Assembly (NCBI GenBank): GCA_930980675.1
Contig: CAKNIU010000003.1
Span: 1 to 58,085, forward strand
From: an uncultured Clostridium sp.
GTDB lineage: Bacteria; Bacillota_A; Clostridia; TANB77; CAG-508
Direction of reading: 5' to 3'
DNA length: 58,085 bases
In this document: positions 1 through 8,523 of the stretch, in pieces
How positions within the stretch are numbered: position 1 is the first letter of the stretch
Layout of the letters: each line of letters opens with the position of its first letter
Program-made: the position numbers and the translations under genes
The notes under the pieces: model-generated
What the model was told of the DNA's origin: nothing
The model's database searches: none
What the model saw: the letters and a program-made list of their open reading frames with translations, nothing else

Positions 1-39
1 TTTGGTTACACTAATATTACATACTTTTTGAGCTGGTAG
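1..39 (+). CDS. C-terminal end of an upstream gene (partial)
   Basis: Frame 1 is open from the window edge and ends at TAG 37-39, leaving 12 residues (FGYTNITYFLSW). A GYTNI string near a C-terminus recalls the end of PrmC, the release-factor methyltransferase that often precedes prfA. The last residues do not match that family clearly, so the identity is a guess from context. It could also be chance reading of non-coding DNA. Confidence 0.3.
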   Translation, partial: FGYTNITYFLSW

Positions 40-81
40 CTGTGAATAGTAACATAAAATAATTTAGTCGCCAGAAAAGGC

Positions 82-110
82 TTGAAAGCAAGCTGGATTT
101 ATAGTATAAT
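82..110 (+). promoter_or_regulatory. Sigma-A promoter for prfA
   Basis: TTGAAA (82-87), a 17-bp spacer and TATAAT (105-110). It lies about 100 bp upstream of the prfA start, so prfA has its own promoter even if it is also read through from upstream. Confidence 0.7.
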
Positions 111-212
111 AATAAAAGTGTAAAAAATTGTAATAATGTATATAAATAGTATTAATTAATTTAATACAAAAAATATTATATATGTAGAGATTTGTTAGAA
201 AGGAAAAATTTT

Positions 213-1274
213 ATGTTCGAGAACTTAGACGAAGTTGAAAAAAGATATGAGGAGCTAACAAAAAAGATAAGTGATCCAGAAGAAATAGCAAAACAAAATG
301 AATGGCGTAAAAACATGAAAGAACATTCAGACTTAGAGCCAATTGTTTTAAAATATAGAGAATATAAGCAAACAAAGCAAAGCCTAGAAGAAGCAAAAGA
401 AATGCTTTCAGACCCAGAACTTAAAGATTTGGCAGAAGAGGAAATGCTAAAAAGCAAAGAATTATTACCAAAACTTGAAGAAGAGCTAAAGGTATTATTA
501 ATACCAAAAGACCCTGATGATGACAAAAACGTAATTTGCGAAATCAGAGCAGGTGCTGGTGGAGAAGAGGCTGCTTTATTTGCAGGAACTTTATTTAGAA
601 TGTATTCAATGTACGCAGATAGAAAACATTGGAAACTAGAAGTGTTAAACGAAAATGAAACTGGACTTGGAGGTTACAAAGAAATTTCCTTCATGATAAA
701 AGGAACAGGTGCATATAGTAGATTAAAATATGAAAGTGGCGTACACAGAGTACAAAGAGTTCCAGAAACTGAGGCAAGTGGTAGAATTCATACTTCAACA
801 GCTACAGTTGCAGTACTTCCAGAAGTAGAAGATGTGGATATTGAAATAAACCCAGCAGACATTAAGATGGAAGTTTTTAGAGCTTCAGGTGCAGGCGGAC
901 AACACGTTAATAAAACATCATCTGCTGTAAGATTAATTCATATTCCAACAGGCATGGTTGCAGAATGTCAAACTGAAAGATCACAAGTTCAAAACAGAGA
1001 ATATGCAATGAAATTACTTCGCTCTAGACTATATGAAAAAGAAAAAGCTGAAAGAGATAGTGCACTAGAAAATGAAAGAAGAAGTCAAATAGGAAATGCA
1101 GAGAGAAGCGAAAAAATTAGAACATATAACTATCCTCAAGGACGTATTACAGACCATAGAATTGGAATGAGTATTTACCAAATGGATAATTTCTTAAATG
1201 GTGATTTGGATGAAATGATAGATAATTTGGCGGCGGCAGATACAGCTGAAAAATTAAAAGGAAATGAAGAATAG
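213..1274 (+). CDS. prfA: Peptide chain release factor 1 (RF1)
   Basis: Cytoplasmic class I release factor that recognises UAA and UAG in the ribosomal A site and triggers peptidyl-tRNA hydrolysis. The 353-residue protein has the usual length. The GGQ motif is at residues 228-230 in the context [15 protein letters not shown]. The stop-recognition PxT tripeptide appears as PET in [14 protein letters not shown], which separates RF1 from RF2 (SPF). I chose the ATG at 213 because an AGAAAGGA ribosome site lies 8 bases upstream; a longer TTG start at 192 would include that site. A hairpin terminator follows. RF1 is strongly supported. Confidence 0.98.
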   Translation: MFENLDEVEKRYEELTKKISDPEEIAKQNEWRKNMKEHSDLEPIVLKYREYKQTKQSLEEAKEMLSDPELKDLAEEEMLKSKELLPKLEEELKVLLIPKDPDDDKNVICEIRAGAGGEEAALFAGTLFRMYSMYADRKHWKLEVLNENETGLGGYKEISFMIKGTGAYSRLKYESGVHRVQRVPETEASGRIHTSTATVAVLPEVEDVDIEINPADIKMEVFRASGAGGQHVNKTSSAVRLIHIPTGMVAECQTERSQVQNREYAMKLLRSRLYEKEKAERDSALENERRSQIGNAERSEKIRTYNYPQGRITDHRIGMSIYQMDNFLNGDLDEMIDNLAAADTAEKLKGNEE

Positions 1275-1287
1275 CAAATTATAAAAA

Positions 1288-1316
1288 ATAAACACTTTAA
1301 TGTGTTTGTTTTTTTT
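1288..1316 (+). terminator. Rho-independent terminator of prfA
   Basis: AAACAC (1290-1295), loop TTTAAT, GTGTTT (1302-1307), then a run of Ts to 1316. It starts 14 bases after the prfA stop codon. Confidence 0.8.
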
Positions 1317-1399
1317 ATAAAATTTATTTGAATATAAAAAAATCTTGTACATATAAATATAATAAAAACAATACATTAAAAAAGAAAGGACACTTTTTT

Positions 1400-2203
1400 A
1401 TGGGAATCTCAACAGTTGCAATGTTAGGTTTGTTTTTTGGAACAATTGGAACTACAATAGGTGGTTTGATAGGTATTTTTTCAAAAAGAAATTCAAATAA
1501 ATTCTTAAGTTTTGTATTAGCTTTTGCATCAGGATTAATGCTAGCTGTTATTTGTTTTGACTTAATTCCAGAAGCAATAGGAATTTCTTCAATTTACACT
1601 ACAGTTTTAGGTATTATACTTGGAATAATTGTAATGATTCTATGTGATAATGCAGTAAAAAATATTTTTAATAAAAAAGACAAAGTAAGTAATCATTCTT
1701 TTAGAAACTCCAAAAATGCAAATTTAAAAGGAAATAATAAAATTTCTGCTAGAAATAAGGGATTATTAAAAACAGGTATAATTGTAAGCATAGGGCTAGC
1801 ACTTCATAACATTCCAGAAGGTTTAGCAATAGGTTCAGGCTTTGATTCATCTACTTCTTTGGGCTTATCACTTGCAATTGCAATATGTTTGCACGATGTT
1901 CCGGAAGGAATAAGCATGGCTGTTCCTATGAAAAATGGAGGAATGAATCCATTTAAAGTAATGCTGTATGTGATTCTATCTGGGATAGCAACAGGTTTAG
2001 GAGCACTAATTGGAGCATTAATAGGAAACATATCTGAACAAATTATTGCAGTATGTTTAAGTTTTGCTGCTGGTGCAATGCTTTACATTGTAACAGGTGA
2101 GCTTATACCAGAAGCAAATGAATTATATAAGGGAAGAATCACATCTTTGGGTAATATGATGGGATTTATAATTGGATTATTTGCGATGCTGATTGAATTC
2201 TAA
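1400..2203 (+). CDS. ZIP family metal transporter (GufA/ZupT type)
   Basis: Predicted integral membrane transporter for divalent metals (zinc, iron or manganese) of the ZIP family, 267 residues. The two signature metal-binding helices are clear: HNIPEGLAIGSGF in TM4 and HDVPEGISMAVP in TM5, each with the HxxPEG core. A hydrophilic loop rich in Lys, Asn and Ser (about residues 95-120) separates the third and fourth helices, as usual for ZIPs. The ATG at 1400 is chosen because AGAAAGGA lies 10 bases upstream; the frame is open further upstream only through a TTG at 1328 with no ribosome site. It stands alone between the prfA terminator and the toxin-antitoxin-like locus. Metal specificity cannot be read from sequence. 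Confidence 0.92.
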   Translation: MGISTVAMLGLFFGTIGTTIGGLIGIFSKRNSNKFLSFVLAFASGLMLAVICFDLIPEAIGISSIYTTVLGIILGIIVMILCDNAVKNIFNKKDKVSNHSFRNSKNANLKGNNKISARNKGLLKTGIIVSIGLALHNIPEGLAIGSGFDSSTSLGLSLAIAICLHDVPEGISMAVPMKNGGMNPFKVMLYVILSGIATGLGALIGALIGNISEQIIAVCLSFAAGAMLYIVTGELIPEANELYKGRITSLGNMMGFIIGLFAMLIEF

Positions 2204-2231
2204 AAATTAACAAAAATAAAACGAAAAAACA

Positions 2232-2260
2232 TTGACAATAATAACGAAATATAGTATATT
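2232..2260 (+). promoter_or_regulatory. Strong sigma-A promoter of the small hydrophobic peptide mRNA
   Basis: TTGACA (2232-2237), 17-bp spacer, TATATT (2255-2260). The predicted transcription start, about 2266-2268, coincides with the first base of the 5' sequence that is complementary to the 3' end of the same transcript. Confidence 0.8.
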
Positions 2261-2343
2261 TTGAAAATAGAGAATGAGAGAAAGCAGTGTGTGTGCTACC
2301 ACTTTACATACACAGTTTTTACTGTGAGAATGGAGGTGGTGCT

Positions 2344-2454
2344 ATGTACATAATATTAATAAACTTACTTAGTCTATTTTTCTTCGGATTAATAGCTGTA
2401 TCTATCATAGCAATTGCCTTAATTATAACTTTGGTTATTATTTTGAGCAAATAA
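2344..2454 (+). CDS. 36-residue hydrophobic peptide, putative type I toxin
   Basis: A GGAGG site (2332-2336) sits 7 bases before ATG 2344. The peptide is nearly all Ile, Leu, Val and Phe and forms one predicted membrane helix from about residue 3 to 34, ending in a single Lys. Known type I toxins of Firmicutes (Fst, TxpA and clostridial equivalents) are small membrane peptides of this kind. I do not recognise a named family here. The gene is the only coding sequence between the ZIP transporter and pcrA. It could also be a harmless small membrane protein, but the surrounding RNA structure favours a toxin. Confidence 0.65.
   Translation: MYIILINLLSLFFFGLIAVSIIAIALIITLVIILSK
2422..2450 (-). promoter_or_regulatory. 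Candidate antisense promoter inside the peptide gene
   Basis: On the minus strand, TTGCTC (2450-2445), a 17-bp spacer and a perfect TATAAT (2427-2422). The RNA would run antisense through the first two thirds of the peptide gene and its ribosome site, as expected of a type I antitoxin. The -35 matches only three of six bases and such matches arise by chance in AT-rich DNA. Confidence 0.4.
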
Positions 2455-2648
2455 AAATGCACCACATTACGCTTCGCCAAGCTATGTGGTGTAACTATAT
2501 CTTATAGGTAGCACACATTTCTGTGGCATCTCATTTTCTATTCCTATTATATAATAAGTTTTTTAAAATGTCAATTTTTTCGTCAATAAAATTTTTACAT
2601 TTTATAATTAACGAGACATTTTTATATTGATACAAATTTCAAAATTCC

Positions 2649-2677
2649 TTGACTATAAAAACAAAATATAGTAAAAT
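2649..2677 (+). promoter_or_regulatory. Sigma-A promoter for pcrA
   Basis: TTGACT (2649-2654), 17-bp spacer, TAAAAT (2672-2677), leaving a leader of about 105 bases before the pcrA start. Confidence 0.65.
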
Positions 2678-2733
2678 CTTTAAGTACGAACAAAAGTTTT
2701 ACAATAATAAGTTTGCATAAAGCAAAATCAAGA

Positions 2734-2788
2734 AGGTTTATAGGTTAATCCATAAAAATCTAAATATATACAAGGAATAATATTATCA
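2734..2788 (+). promoter_or_regulatory. Structured 5' leader of pcrA, shared with xth
   Basis: AGGTTT (2734-2739) can pair with AAATCT (2756-2761); the ATG follows 27 bases later after an AAGGAA site. The leader of xth (33734-33788) has the same motifs at the same distances, with AAACCT replacing AAATCT, so pairing is kept (G-U against G-C). Confidence 0.4.
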
Positions 2789-5134
2789 ATGGACGAACTA
2801 TTAAATGAATTGAATCCAAGACAAAAAGAAGCGGTAGAGTCTACAGAAGGACCATGCTTAGTTATAGCAGGTGCCGGTTCTGGAAAAACAAAAGTGCTTA
2901 CATATAAAATCAGTTATTTAATGCAAGCAAAGGGTGTAAAACCATGGAATATATTAGCTATTACATTTACCAATAAAGCAGCAAATGAAATGAAAGAAAG
3001 AGTAGAGCGATTAGCAAGTGACGCCATAAATGATATATGGCTTGGAACTTTTCACTCTATTTGTGTGCGAATACTTAGAAAATTTATAGATAGAATAGGT
3101 TTTGATTCTTCATTTGCAATATTTGACTCAACAGACCAAAGAACATTAGTTAAGAATTGTATGAAAGAGCTTAACATTGACCCCAAATTATTTACGGACA
3201 GATCTATTTTATCTGAAATAAGTAATGCAAAAAATGAAATGTTAACTCCTGAAAAATATGAGGAAAGAGCAAACGGAGATTACAGAAAAGAAATAACTTC
3301 AAAAGTTTATTACTTATACCAAAAAAAGCTTAGGGAAAATAATGCTATAGACTTTGACGATATTATAAATTACACTATAAATATTTTAACAGATAATCCT
3401 GATGTACTAGATTATTATTCTAGTAAATTTAAGTACATATTAGTTGATGAGTATCAAGATACAAATAAATCTCAATTTATGCTAGTATCACTTTTTGCTT
3501 CAAAGTATGGAAATATTACTGTTGTTGGAGATAGTGACCAATCAATTTATCGTTTTAGAGGAGCAGATATAACTAATATACTTAATTTCGAAAAAGATTT
3601 TCCGGGTGCAAAAATAGTTAAGCTAGAGCAAAATTATAGATGCACTGGAAATATTTTAAAAGCTGCAAATGCTGTTATTAAGCATAATGAAAACAAATAT
3701 GAAAAAGTACTTTGGACAGAAAATGATGAAGGCAAGCTTCCTTTTGTATATTGTGGTGAAGATGAATATGACGAAGGTAGTTTTATAGTTCAAGAAATAA
3801 ATCATTTAAAAAGAGAAGAATATTACAAATATTCAGATTTTGTGGTTTTATATAGAATGAACTCTCAATCAAGAGCAATTGAAGATGTACTTAGAAGAGA
3901 AGACATACCATACAAAATTGTTGGAGGTTTAAAATTCTATGAAAGAAAAGAAATTAAAGATATTATTGCATATTTAAGATTAATTGCAAATCCATCAGAT
4001 AATCTTTCATTAGAAAGAATAATTAATGAACCTAAAAGAGGTGTGGGAAAAACTAGCTTAGAAAACATTGAAAAGATTTCGGCAGAAAATGGAATTTCAA
4101 TGTATCAGGTTATTAAAGAAGCGGATAAATTTTTGCCTAGAATTTATCAAAATACTAGAGAATTTATAAATGTAATTGAAGAATTACGTAAGCTAGATGT
4201 GCCAATATCTGAACTTATAAAACAAACTCTTAATAAAACAGGTTATACACAAGCATTAAAAAATGAAAATACAGTTGAAGCAGAAAGTAGAATTGAAAAC
4301 TTAGAGGAATTTTTAACTGTTGCTATGGAATTTGAAAAAGAGTCAGCAGATAATTATTTAAACGAATTCCTTGAAAGCATTTCGTTATCTAGTGATACAG
4401 ACAGTTTGGAAGAATCAGATGATATGGTAACATTAATGACTCTTCATAGTGCTAAAGGTTTGGAATATCCAGTAGTATTCTTGGTTGGTATGGAAGATGG
4501 AGTATTTCCAGGACACAAATCAATGGACAACCCAGAAGACATAGAAGAAGAAAGAAGGCTATTTTATGTAGGTATAACTAGAGCTCAGCATTATTTATAT
4601 TTAACATTTGCAAGAAAAAGAACAATATTTGGCTCAACGAGTTATAATCCACCATCAAGATTTTTAAAAGAGATTCCAGCAGATTTACTTGATGGATATG
4701 AAGATGCCTTTGCTGAAAAAGAGGAAGAAGACGAATTTGAGGACTCTAAGTATTCATGGAGCTATGGCAATAGAGCAAATGGCTATGCGGATAGGTTCGC
4801 TTCAAAAGTAGTTTCATATAAGGTGTCAGCAGATAGTTTGAATAATGGAATAAGTTTTGGAGATAAGTCTCAAACTAATGATGATGCACAGCCAAGCTTC
4901 CAATTTAGAACAGCAGAAAGTTTCTTAAATAATTTAAATAAAAAGAAAACATCAAGTCCAGTTGACTTATCTCAATATAAAGTTGGTCAAAAAGTATTTC
5001 ACAAAAGATTTGGAGAAGGTACAATTACTAACTTAGAAAGAGAAGAAGATGATATTAAAGTAGATATAGAGTTTGATAAATTTGGTCATAAGAGATTAAT
5101 GGCTAAGTTTGCTGGTCTAGAAATTTTAAATTAA
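2789..5134 (+). CDS. pcrA: ATP-dependent DNA helicase PcrA (UvrD/Rep family, SF1)
   Basis: 3'-to-5' DNA helicase for nucleotide excision repair, replication restart and plasmid rolling-circle replication. The 781-residue protein has the full SF1A motif set: Walker A GAGSGKTK near the N-terminus (residues 28-35), motif II DEYQDTN, motif III VVGDSDQSIYRFRGA, motif V TLHSAKGLEYPVVF and motif VI RRLFYVGITRAQ. The C-terminal Tudor-like segment VGQKVFHKRFGEGTI is the RNA-polymerase-binding tail typical of PcrA rather than UvrD. An acidic linker precedes it. AAGGAA lies upstream of the ATG with loose spacing. It is transcribed alone, and the repeat element after its stop codon can act as its terminator. 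Confidence 0.97.
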   Translation: MDELLNELNPRQKEAVESTEGPCLVIAGAGSGKTKVLTYKISYLMQAKGVKPWNILAITFTNKAANEMKERVERLASDAINDIWLGTFHSICVRILRKFIDRIGFDSSFAIFDSTDQRTLVKNCMKELNIDPKLFTDRSILSEISNAKNEMLTPEKYEERANGDYRKEITSKVYYLYQKKLRENNAIDFDDIINYTINILTDNPDVLDYYSSKFKYILVDEYQDTNKSQFMLVSLFASKYGNITVVGDSDQSIYRFRGADITNILNFEKDFPGAKIVKLEQNYRCTGNILKAANAVIKHNENKYEKVLWTENDEGKLPFVYCGEDEYDEGSFIVQEINHLKREEYYKYSDFVVLYRMNSQSRAIEDVLRREDIPYKIVGGLKFYERKEIKDIIAYLRLIANPSDNLSLERIINEPKRGVGKTSLENIEKISAENGISMYQVIKEADKFLPRIYQNTREFINVIEELRKLDVPISELIKQTLNKTGYTQALKNENTVEAESRIENLEEFLTVAMEFEKESADNYLNEFLESISLSSDTDSLEESDDMVTLMTLHSAKGLEYPVVFLVGMEDGVFPGHKSMDNPEDIEEERRLFYVGITRAQHYLYLTFARKRTIFGSTSYNPPSRFLKEIPADLLDGYEDAFAEKEEEDEFEDSKYSWSYGNRANGYADRFASKVVSYKVSADSLNNGISFGDKSQTNDDAQPSFQFRTAESFLNNLNKKKTSSPVDLSQYKVGQKVFHKRFGEGTITNLEREEDDIKVDIEFDKFGHKRLMAKFAGLEILN

Positions 5135-5192
5135 AGATTAAAGATAAAAAATAAAAAATAAACAATAAAAATACGAACAAAATATACAAATA

Positions 5193-5347
5193 AAAAAGGT
5201 CACAATATACATTCTCTCCCATTTCACTGCGCGGGTCGCTTCGCTCCAGCTTGCCCGCTACACTCTGCAGTCCTACTTAGTTATAATCGAAAATGCTCGC
5301 GCTGCAACCGTTCGCTGAAATGTCGAGAAGTATATTGTGACCTTTTT
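5193..5347. repeat. Dispersed GC-rich hairpin element, copy A
   Basis: An 18-bp perfect terminal inverted repeat (5193-5210 with 5330-5347; AAAAAGGTCACAATATAC) encloses a GC-rich core containing CATTTCA/TGAAATG, GCGGG/CCCGC and TCCTACTTAGTT. The core is over 90% identical by eye to copy B (8321-8469), while the terminal stem differs. It lies between the convergent pcrA and mecA genes; the A/T runs at both ends make it a plausible bidirectional terminator. Confidence 0.85.
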
Positions 5348-5377
5348 ATATTATTTTATTAATTTTTAAAATTTAAT

Positions 5378-5992
5378 CTATTTAAAATTCTTTTGACTAG
5401 TATAAATAGCATTATGCTTAATTACAGGAGTTCCACGCTCTTTTATTAACATAGCAACAGCTTCTTGACTAGTTAAAAAATTACCAAACTCAGTAATACC
5501 AGAATAAAGTTTACCAATATATCTGTAATTTTGATTTATATTTAAACAAATTAGAACATATTTACCATTATATTTATAAAGCTCAATTGTTTTGCAAAAT
5601 TCTCTCAATCTATTAATCTTTTGCTTTTTTAAAAAATTACAAAAATTAAAAAAATGTTCTATGTCTACAAAACTATAAACCAAGGTATTATCTTTTTGAA
5701 CAGGAACTTTTAAAGGCTTAACTTTTTTAGAATTTTTAGATTTAGGAATTAGTTTTGTTATAGTAAATATAAAATCACCATTATACATACTTTTGGCATC
5801 AATTCTTATTCTACTATTATCTATATGAAATCCAACTTCATCCTCAGCTTTATCAAGTATTTCTAAAAAGGATTTACGAGCTTTAGAAGGGTTAGACATA
5901 AAATTATCTAAATCGCCGTTACTGCTTTCTAACAATTCATCATTAGATACGGTAACTCTTAATTTATATTCACTTAATTTTTCAAACTTCAT
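5378..5992 (-). CDS. mecA: Adaptor protein MecA (ClpC adaptor)
   Basis: Adaptor that hands substrates such as competence regulators to ClpCP for degradation. Residues 1-75 match the MecA substrate-binding domain: MKFEKLSEYKLRVTVSNDEL, a later DEVGFHIDNSRIRIDAKSM stretch, then TITK. A charged Lys/Ser linker (about 83-95) leads to the C-terminal ClpC-binding domain (about 105-200). The length of 204 residues is slightly below the 218 of B. subtilis MecA. AAGAAAGGA precedes the ATG on the minus strand. Its presence, with dprA and comM in the same window, suggests retained competence-type DNA uptake, although the substrates here are unknown. Confidence 0.85.
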   Translation of the reverse strand: MKFEKLSEYKLRVTVSNDELLESSNGDLDNFMSNPSKARKSFLEILDKAEDEVGFHIDNSRIRIDAKSMYNGDFIFTITKLIPKSKNSKKVKPLKVPVQKDNTLVYSFVDIEHFFNFCNFLKKQKINRLREFCKTIELYKYNGKYVLICLNINQNYRYIGKLYSGITEFGNFLTSQEAVAMLIKERGTPVIKHNAIYTSQKNFK

Positions 5993-6122
5993 AGAATTTC
6001 CTTTCTTGTTATAACAATGGTATTTATGAAATGGTTTTTTATGTATCTATTAGTATATCATATGATTCATGCTTTTACAATGTTTTGATAAAAAAATTAA
6101 GACAATTTTTCCACAAAATACC

Positions 6123-6151
6123 TTGAAAATTAATGGAAAAAAATATATAAT
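6123..6151 (+). promoter_or_regulatory. Sigma-A promoter for the DUF4321-radC unit
   Basis: TTGAAA (6123-6128), 17-bp spacer, TATAAT (6146-6151), about 45 bases before the start codon at 6199. Confidence 0.75.
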
Positions 6152-6198
6152 ACAAATGTTAAATTATAAATATCCGTAAGATAAAATGGAGGTAACAT

Positions 6199-6456
6199 AT
6201 GGCAACAAGAGATAAAAGTACATTCGTACTAATAATATTTATATTATGTGGACTTGTTATAGGAGGACTAATTGGAGAGCTGACACAGGGAGTAAGTTGG
6301 CTTAGTTGGCTATCATATGGACAAAGTTTTGGATTAACAGAGCCAATTTCTTTAGACTTAGGAGTTGTAAATTTATCATTTGCAATAATGTTTAATATAA
6401 ATATTTCTAGTATAATTGGAATAATAATTTCTATATTCATTTATAGAAAATTCTAA
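6199..6456 (+). CDS. DUF4321 membrane protein
   Basis: 85-residue protein with two membrane helices (about residues 9-27 and 62-82). It carries the family pattern GGLIGEL near the first helix and LDLGVVNLSFAIMFNINISSIIG before the last. DUF4321 proteins are found next to radC in many Clostridia, as here; function is unknown. The GGAGG site lies 8 bases before the ATG. It appears to be the first gene of a short operon with radC, separated by a 37-base gap. Confidence 0.8.
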   Translation: MATRDKSTFVLIIFILCGLVIGGLIGELTQGVSWLSWLSYGQSFGLTEPISLDLGVVNLSFAIMFNINISSIIGIIISIFIYRKF

Positions 6457-6493
6457 TAAAAAGGAGTTTTTGGGGGGCAGAAAGGATTTACTT

Positions 6494-7186
6494 ATGCCAC
6501 TTAAAATGAAACAATTGCCAGAATCTGAAAGACCATATGAAAAATTATTAATGTATGGTGAAAAAAAGTTATCAAATGCAGAACTTTTGGCAATAATAAT
6601 TAAAACAGGAACAAAAGAAGAGACATCAGTAGATATTGCTAACAGAATTTTATTACTTTCGGAAAATATTAGTGGACTTGCAAGTATTGGAATTGAAACT
6701 TTGGAAAAAATTAAAGGTATAGGAAAAGTTAAAGCAATTCAAATTAAGGCAGTATGTGAGTTAGCTACAAGAATAAATAATCCTATAAACAATCTAAAAA
6801 CAAAAATAATTAGACCAAGTGATGTTGCCGGTATATTTATGCAAGAACTAAAAAATGAAAAACATGAAAAGTTAAAACTAATTTTATTAAATTCAAAAAA
6901 CGAAGTAGTAAAAAATATTGAACTAAAAACAGGATCAATTAATCAAATATCTGTAGCTCCAGCTGAAATTTTAAAGGAAGTAATTAAAGAGGAATTAGAT
7001 AAATTTATACTAATACATAATCATCCAAGTGGAGATTCCACACCAAGCAAAGCAGATTTAGATTTTACTAAAAAAGTAGAAGAGTGCTCTAAATTATTCA
7101 AGTTAAATTTTTTAGATCATATTGTAATAGGAAAAGACAACTATACAAGTATTAAAACTATAGAAAATAAAAAAACAATAAAGTAA
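6494..7186 (+). CDS. radC: RadC-family protein (JAB/MPN domain, UPF0758)
   Basis: Cytoplasmic protein of uncertain function, historically linked to DNA repair; conserved upstream of mreB in Firmicutes. N-terminal helix-hairpin-helix segment (LEKIKGIGKVKAIQIKA, about residues 66-82) and C-terminal JAB metalloprotease-like domain with the motif HNHPSGDSTPSKAD (about 174-187; metal ligands two His and Asp). 230 residues is the usual length. The ATG at 6494 follows AAAGGA by 7 bases; an upstream TTG at 6470 would overlap that site. Confidence 0.95.
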   Translation: MPLKMKQLPESERPYEKLLMYGEKKLSNAELLAIIIKTGTKEETSVDIANRILLLSENISGLASIGIETLEKIKGIGKVKAIQIKAVCELATRINNPINNLKTKIIRPSDVAGIFMQELKNEKHEKLKLILLNSKNEVVKNIELKTGSINQISVAPAEILKEVIKEELDKFILIHNHPSGDSTPSKADLDFTKKVEECSKLFKLNFLDHIVIGKDNYTSIKTIENKKTIK

Positions 7187-7263
7187 TTGAGCATAATCAA
7201 AAAGCAAAATTATAAATATCTGCAATTTATTATATAAAACATACAAGAAAGGAATTTTTAGCA

Positions 7264-8301
7264 ATGAATCTTGATTTATTAAACTTTAATTCAAAAGATA
7301 TAGGTATGGACCTAGGAACTGCAAATATTTTAATTGCCTTAAAAGGGAAGGGTATAGTTTTAAGAGAACCATCAGTGGTTGCTTTAGACAAAGTTACTGG
7401 TGAAATTGTTGCAACTGGTAAAGAAGCAAGAGAAATGCTTGGAAGGACACCAGAAAATATTAAAGCCGTAAGACCTATGCAAGATGGGGTTATAGCAGAT
7501 TTTACAGCAACAGGTTTAATGCTTAAAAATATGCTTAAAAAGGTTTGCCAAAAATATAATGCAGGAAAGCCAAGAGTAGTAGTTGGAGTTCCATCAGGTA
7601 TTACAGAAGTTGAAAGAAGAGCCATAGAAGAAGCTTTTTTACAAGCAAATGCTAAAGAAGTATATTTAATTCAAGAACCTATGGCAGCTGCTATTGGTGC
7701 AGGAATAAATGTAAAAGAGCCTATGGGAAATATGATAGTAGACATTGGTGGAGGAACTACTGAAGTTGCAGTTATTTCACTTGGAGGAATAGTTGCAAGT
7801 AACTCAATAAGAGTTGCAGGAAATGAAATAGATGAAAGTATAGTAGAATATTTAAAAAGCCATAAAGGCATAGCGATTGGACAAACAGCAGCAGAAAGCT
7901 TAAAAATAGAGCTTGGTTGTGCACTTCCTTTAGTGTCTGAAATTACTAAAGAAATTAGAGGAAGAGATTTAGATACAGGACTTCCTAAGAATGTAACAGT
8001 ATCATCTAAAGATATTGAGCAGGCTATGAGAAAACCAATAAATGAAATATTAGAAGCAATAATAAATACATTATCTGTTACTCCACCAGAACTTTCAGCT
8101 GATATTATCGTAAATGGTATTTATTTGGCAGGTGGTGGAGCACAAATAAGAAATTTAGATAATTTAATTGCACAAAGAACAGGTGTACAAACATATGTGG
8201 CAGATACACCACTTGAATGTGTTGCAATAGGTGCAGGAAAAGTACTAGAAAACATAGATAATCTAAAAAGCGTATTAATGAATGCAGGAAAGAAAATGTA
8301 A
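7264..8301 (+). CDS. mreB: Rod shape-determining protein MreB
   Basis: Bacterial actin homologue that polymerises under the membrane and positions the elongasome. 345 residues. Actin-fold ATPase motifs are clear: phosphate-1 DLGTANILI (about 17-25), VVGVPSG, phosphate-2 DIGGGTTEVAVISLGG (about 160-175) and the adenosine motif LAGGGAQIRNLD. AAAGGA lies upstream of the ATG. It leads the mreBCD-PBP2 cluster, but a repeat element (copy B) separates it from mreC, so mreB may be transcribed more strongly than the genes after it. Confidence 0.98.
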   Translation: MNLDLLNFNSKDIGMDLGTANILIALKGKGIVLREPSVVALDKVTGEIVATGKEAREMLGRTPENIKAVRPMQDGVIADFTATGLMLKNMLKKVCQKYNAGKPRVVVGVPSGITEVERRAIEEAFLQANAKEVYLIQEPMAAAIGAGINVKEPMGNMIVDIGGGTTEVAVISLGGIVASNSIRVAGNEIDESIVEYLKSHKGIAIGQTAAESLKIELGCALPLVSEITKEIRGRDLDTGLPKNVTVSSKDIEQAMRKPINEILEAIINTLSVTPPELSADIIVNGIYLAGGGAQIRNLDNLIAQRTGVQTYVADTPLECVAIGAGKVLENIDNLKSVLMNAGKKM

Positions 8302-8320
8302 TTAACTTATAATTCATTAC

Positions 8321-8469
8321 AAGCTCAAATATACATTCTTCCACATTTCACTGCGCGGGTCGCTTTGCTCCAGCTTGCCCGCTACACTCTGCAGTCCTAC
8401 TTAGTTAAAATTTAAAATGCTCGCGCTGCAACCGTTCGCTGAAATGTTCCAGAACATATATTTGAGCTT
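8321..8469. repeat. Dispersed GC-rich hairpin element, copy B
   Basis: Terminal 13-bp perfect inverted repeat AAGCTCAAATATA (8321-8333) with TATATTTGAGCTT (8457-8469). The core is nearly identical to copy A, same orientation, including CATTTCA/TGAAATG. The terminal stem differs from copy A (GCTC against GTCAC) but is still fully paired. It sits between mreB and mreC inside the cell-shape operon and could attenuate transcription. Confidence 0.85.
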
Positions 8470-8523
8470 ATAAAAAGTTATAGGAACTTTAAAACCTAAA
8501 TAAACGTAAGGAATGATTATTTA

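Larger units (their letters stand above)
2266..2566 (+). ncRNA. Self-complementary mRNA of a putative type I toxin-antitoxin locus
   Basis: The transcript's first bases (2266-2279) pair with 2529-2542 over 14 positions with one G-U, and 2291-2300 (GTGTGCTACC) pairs perfectly with 2507-2516 (GGTAGCACAC). Inside lie a CACAG/CTGTG hairpin (2311-2325) and a 3' hairpin, CACCACAT (2460-2467) with ATGTGGTG (2484-2491), containing an inner GCTT/AAGC stem. The GCACCAC at 2459-2465 can instead pair with GTGGTGC (2336-2342), which overlaps the ribosome site of the peptide gene. An AT-rich palindrome and T-run at 2545-2564 could end the RNA. Closing of 5' and 3' ends is a known hallmark of type I toxin mRNAs; applying it here is inference. 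Confidence 0.6.

Noticed and set aside
192..212. Longer prfA start at TTG 192
   Set aside because: It would contain the AGAAAGGA ribosome site that serves the ATG at 213, and the extra residues do not fit RF1.
7187..7216. Promoter TTGAGC-18-TATAAA before mreB
   Set aside because: Weak match with an 18-bp spacer; common by chance in this AT-rich sequence, so not listed as a feature.
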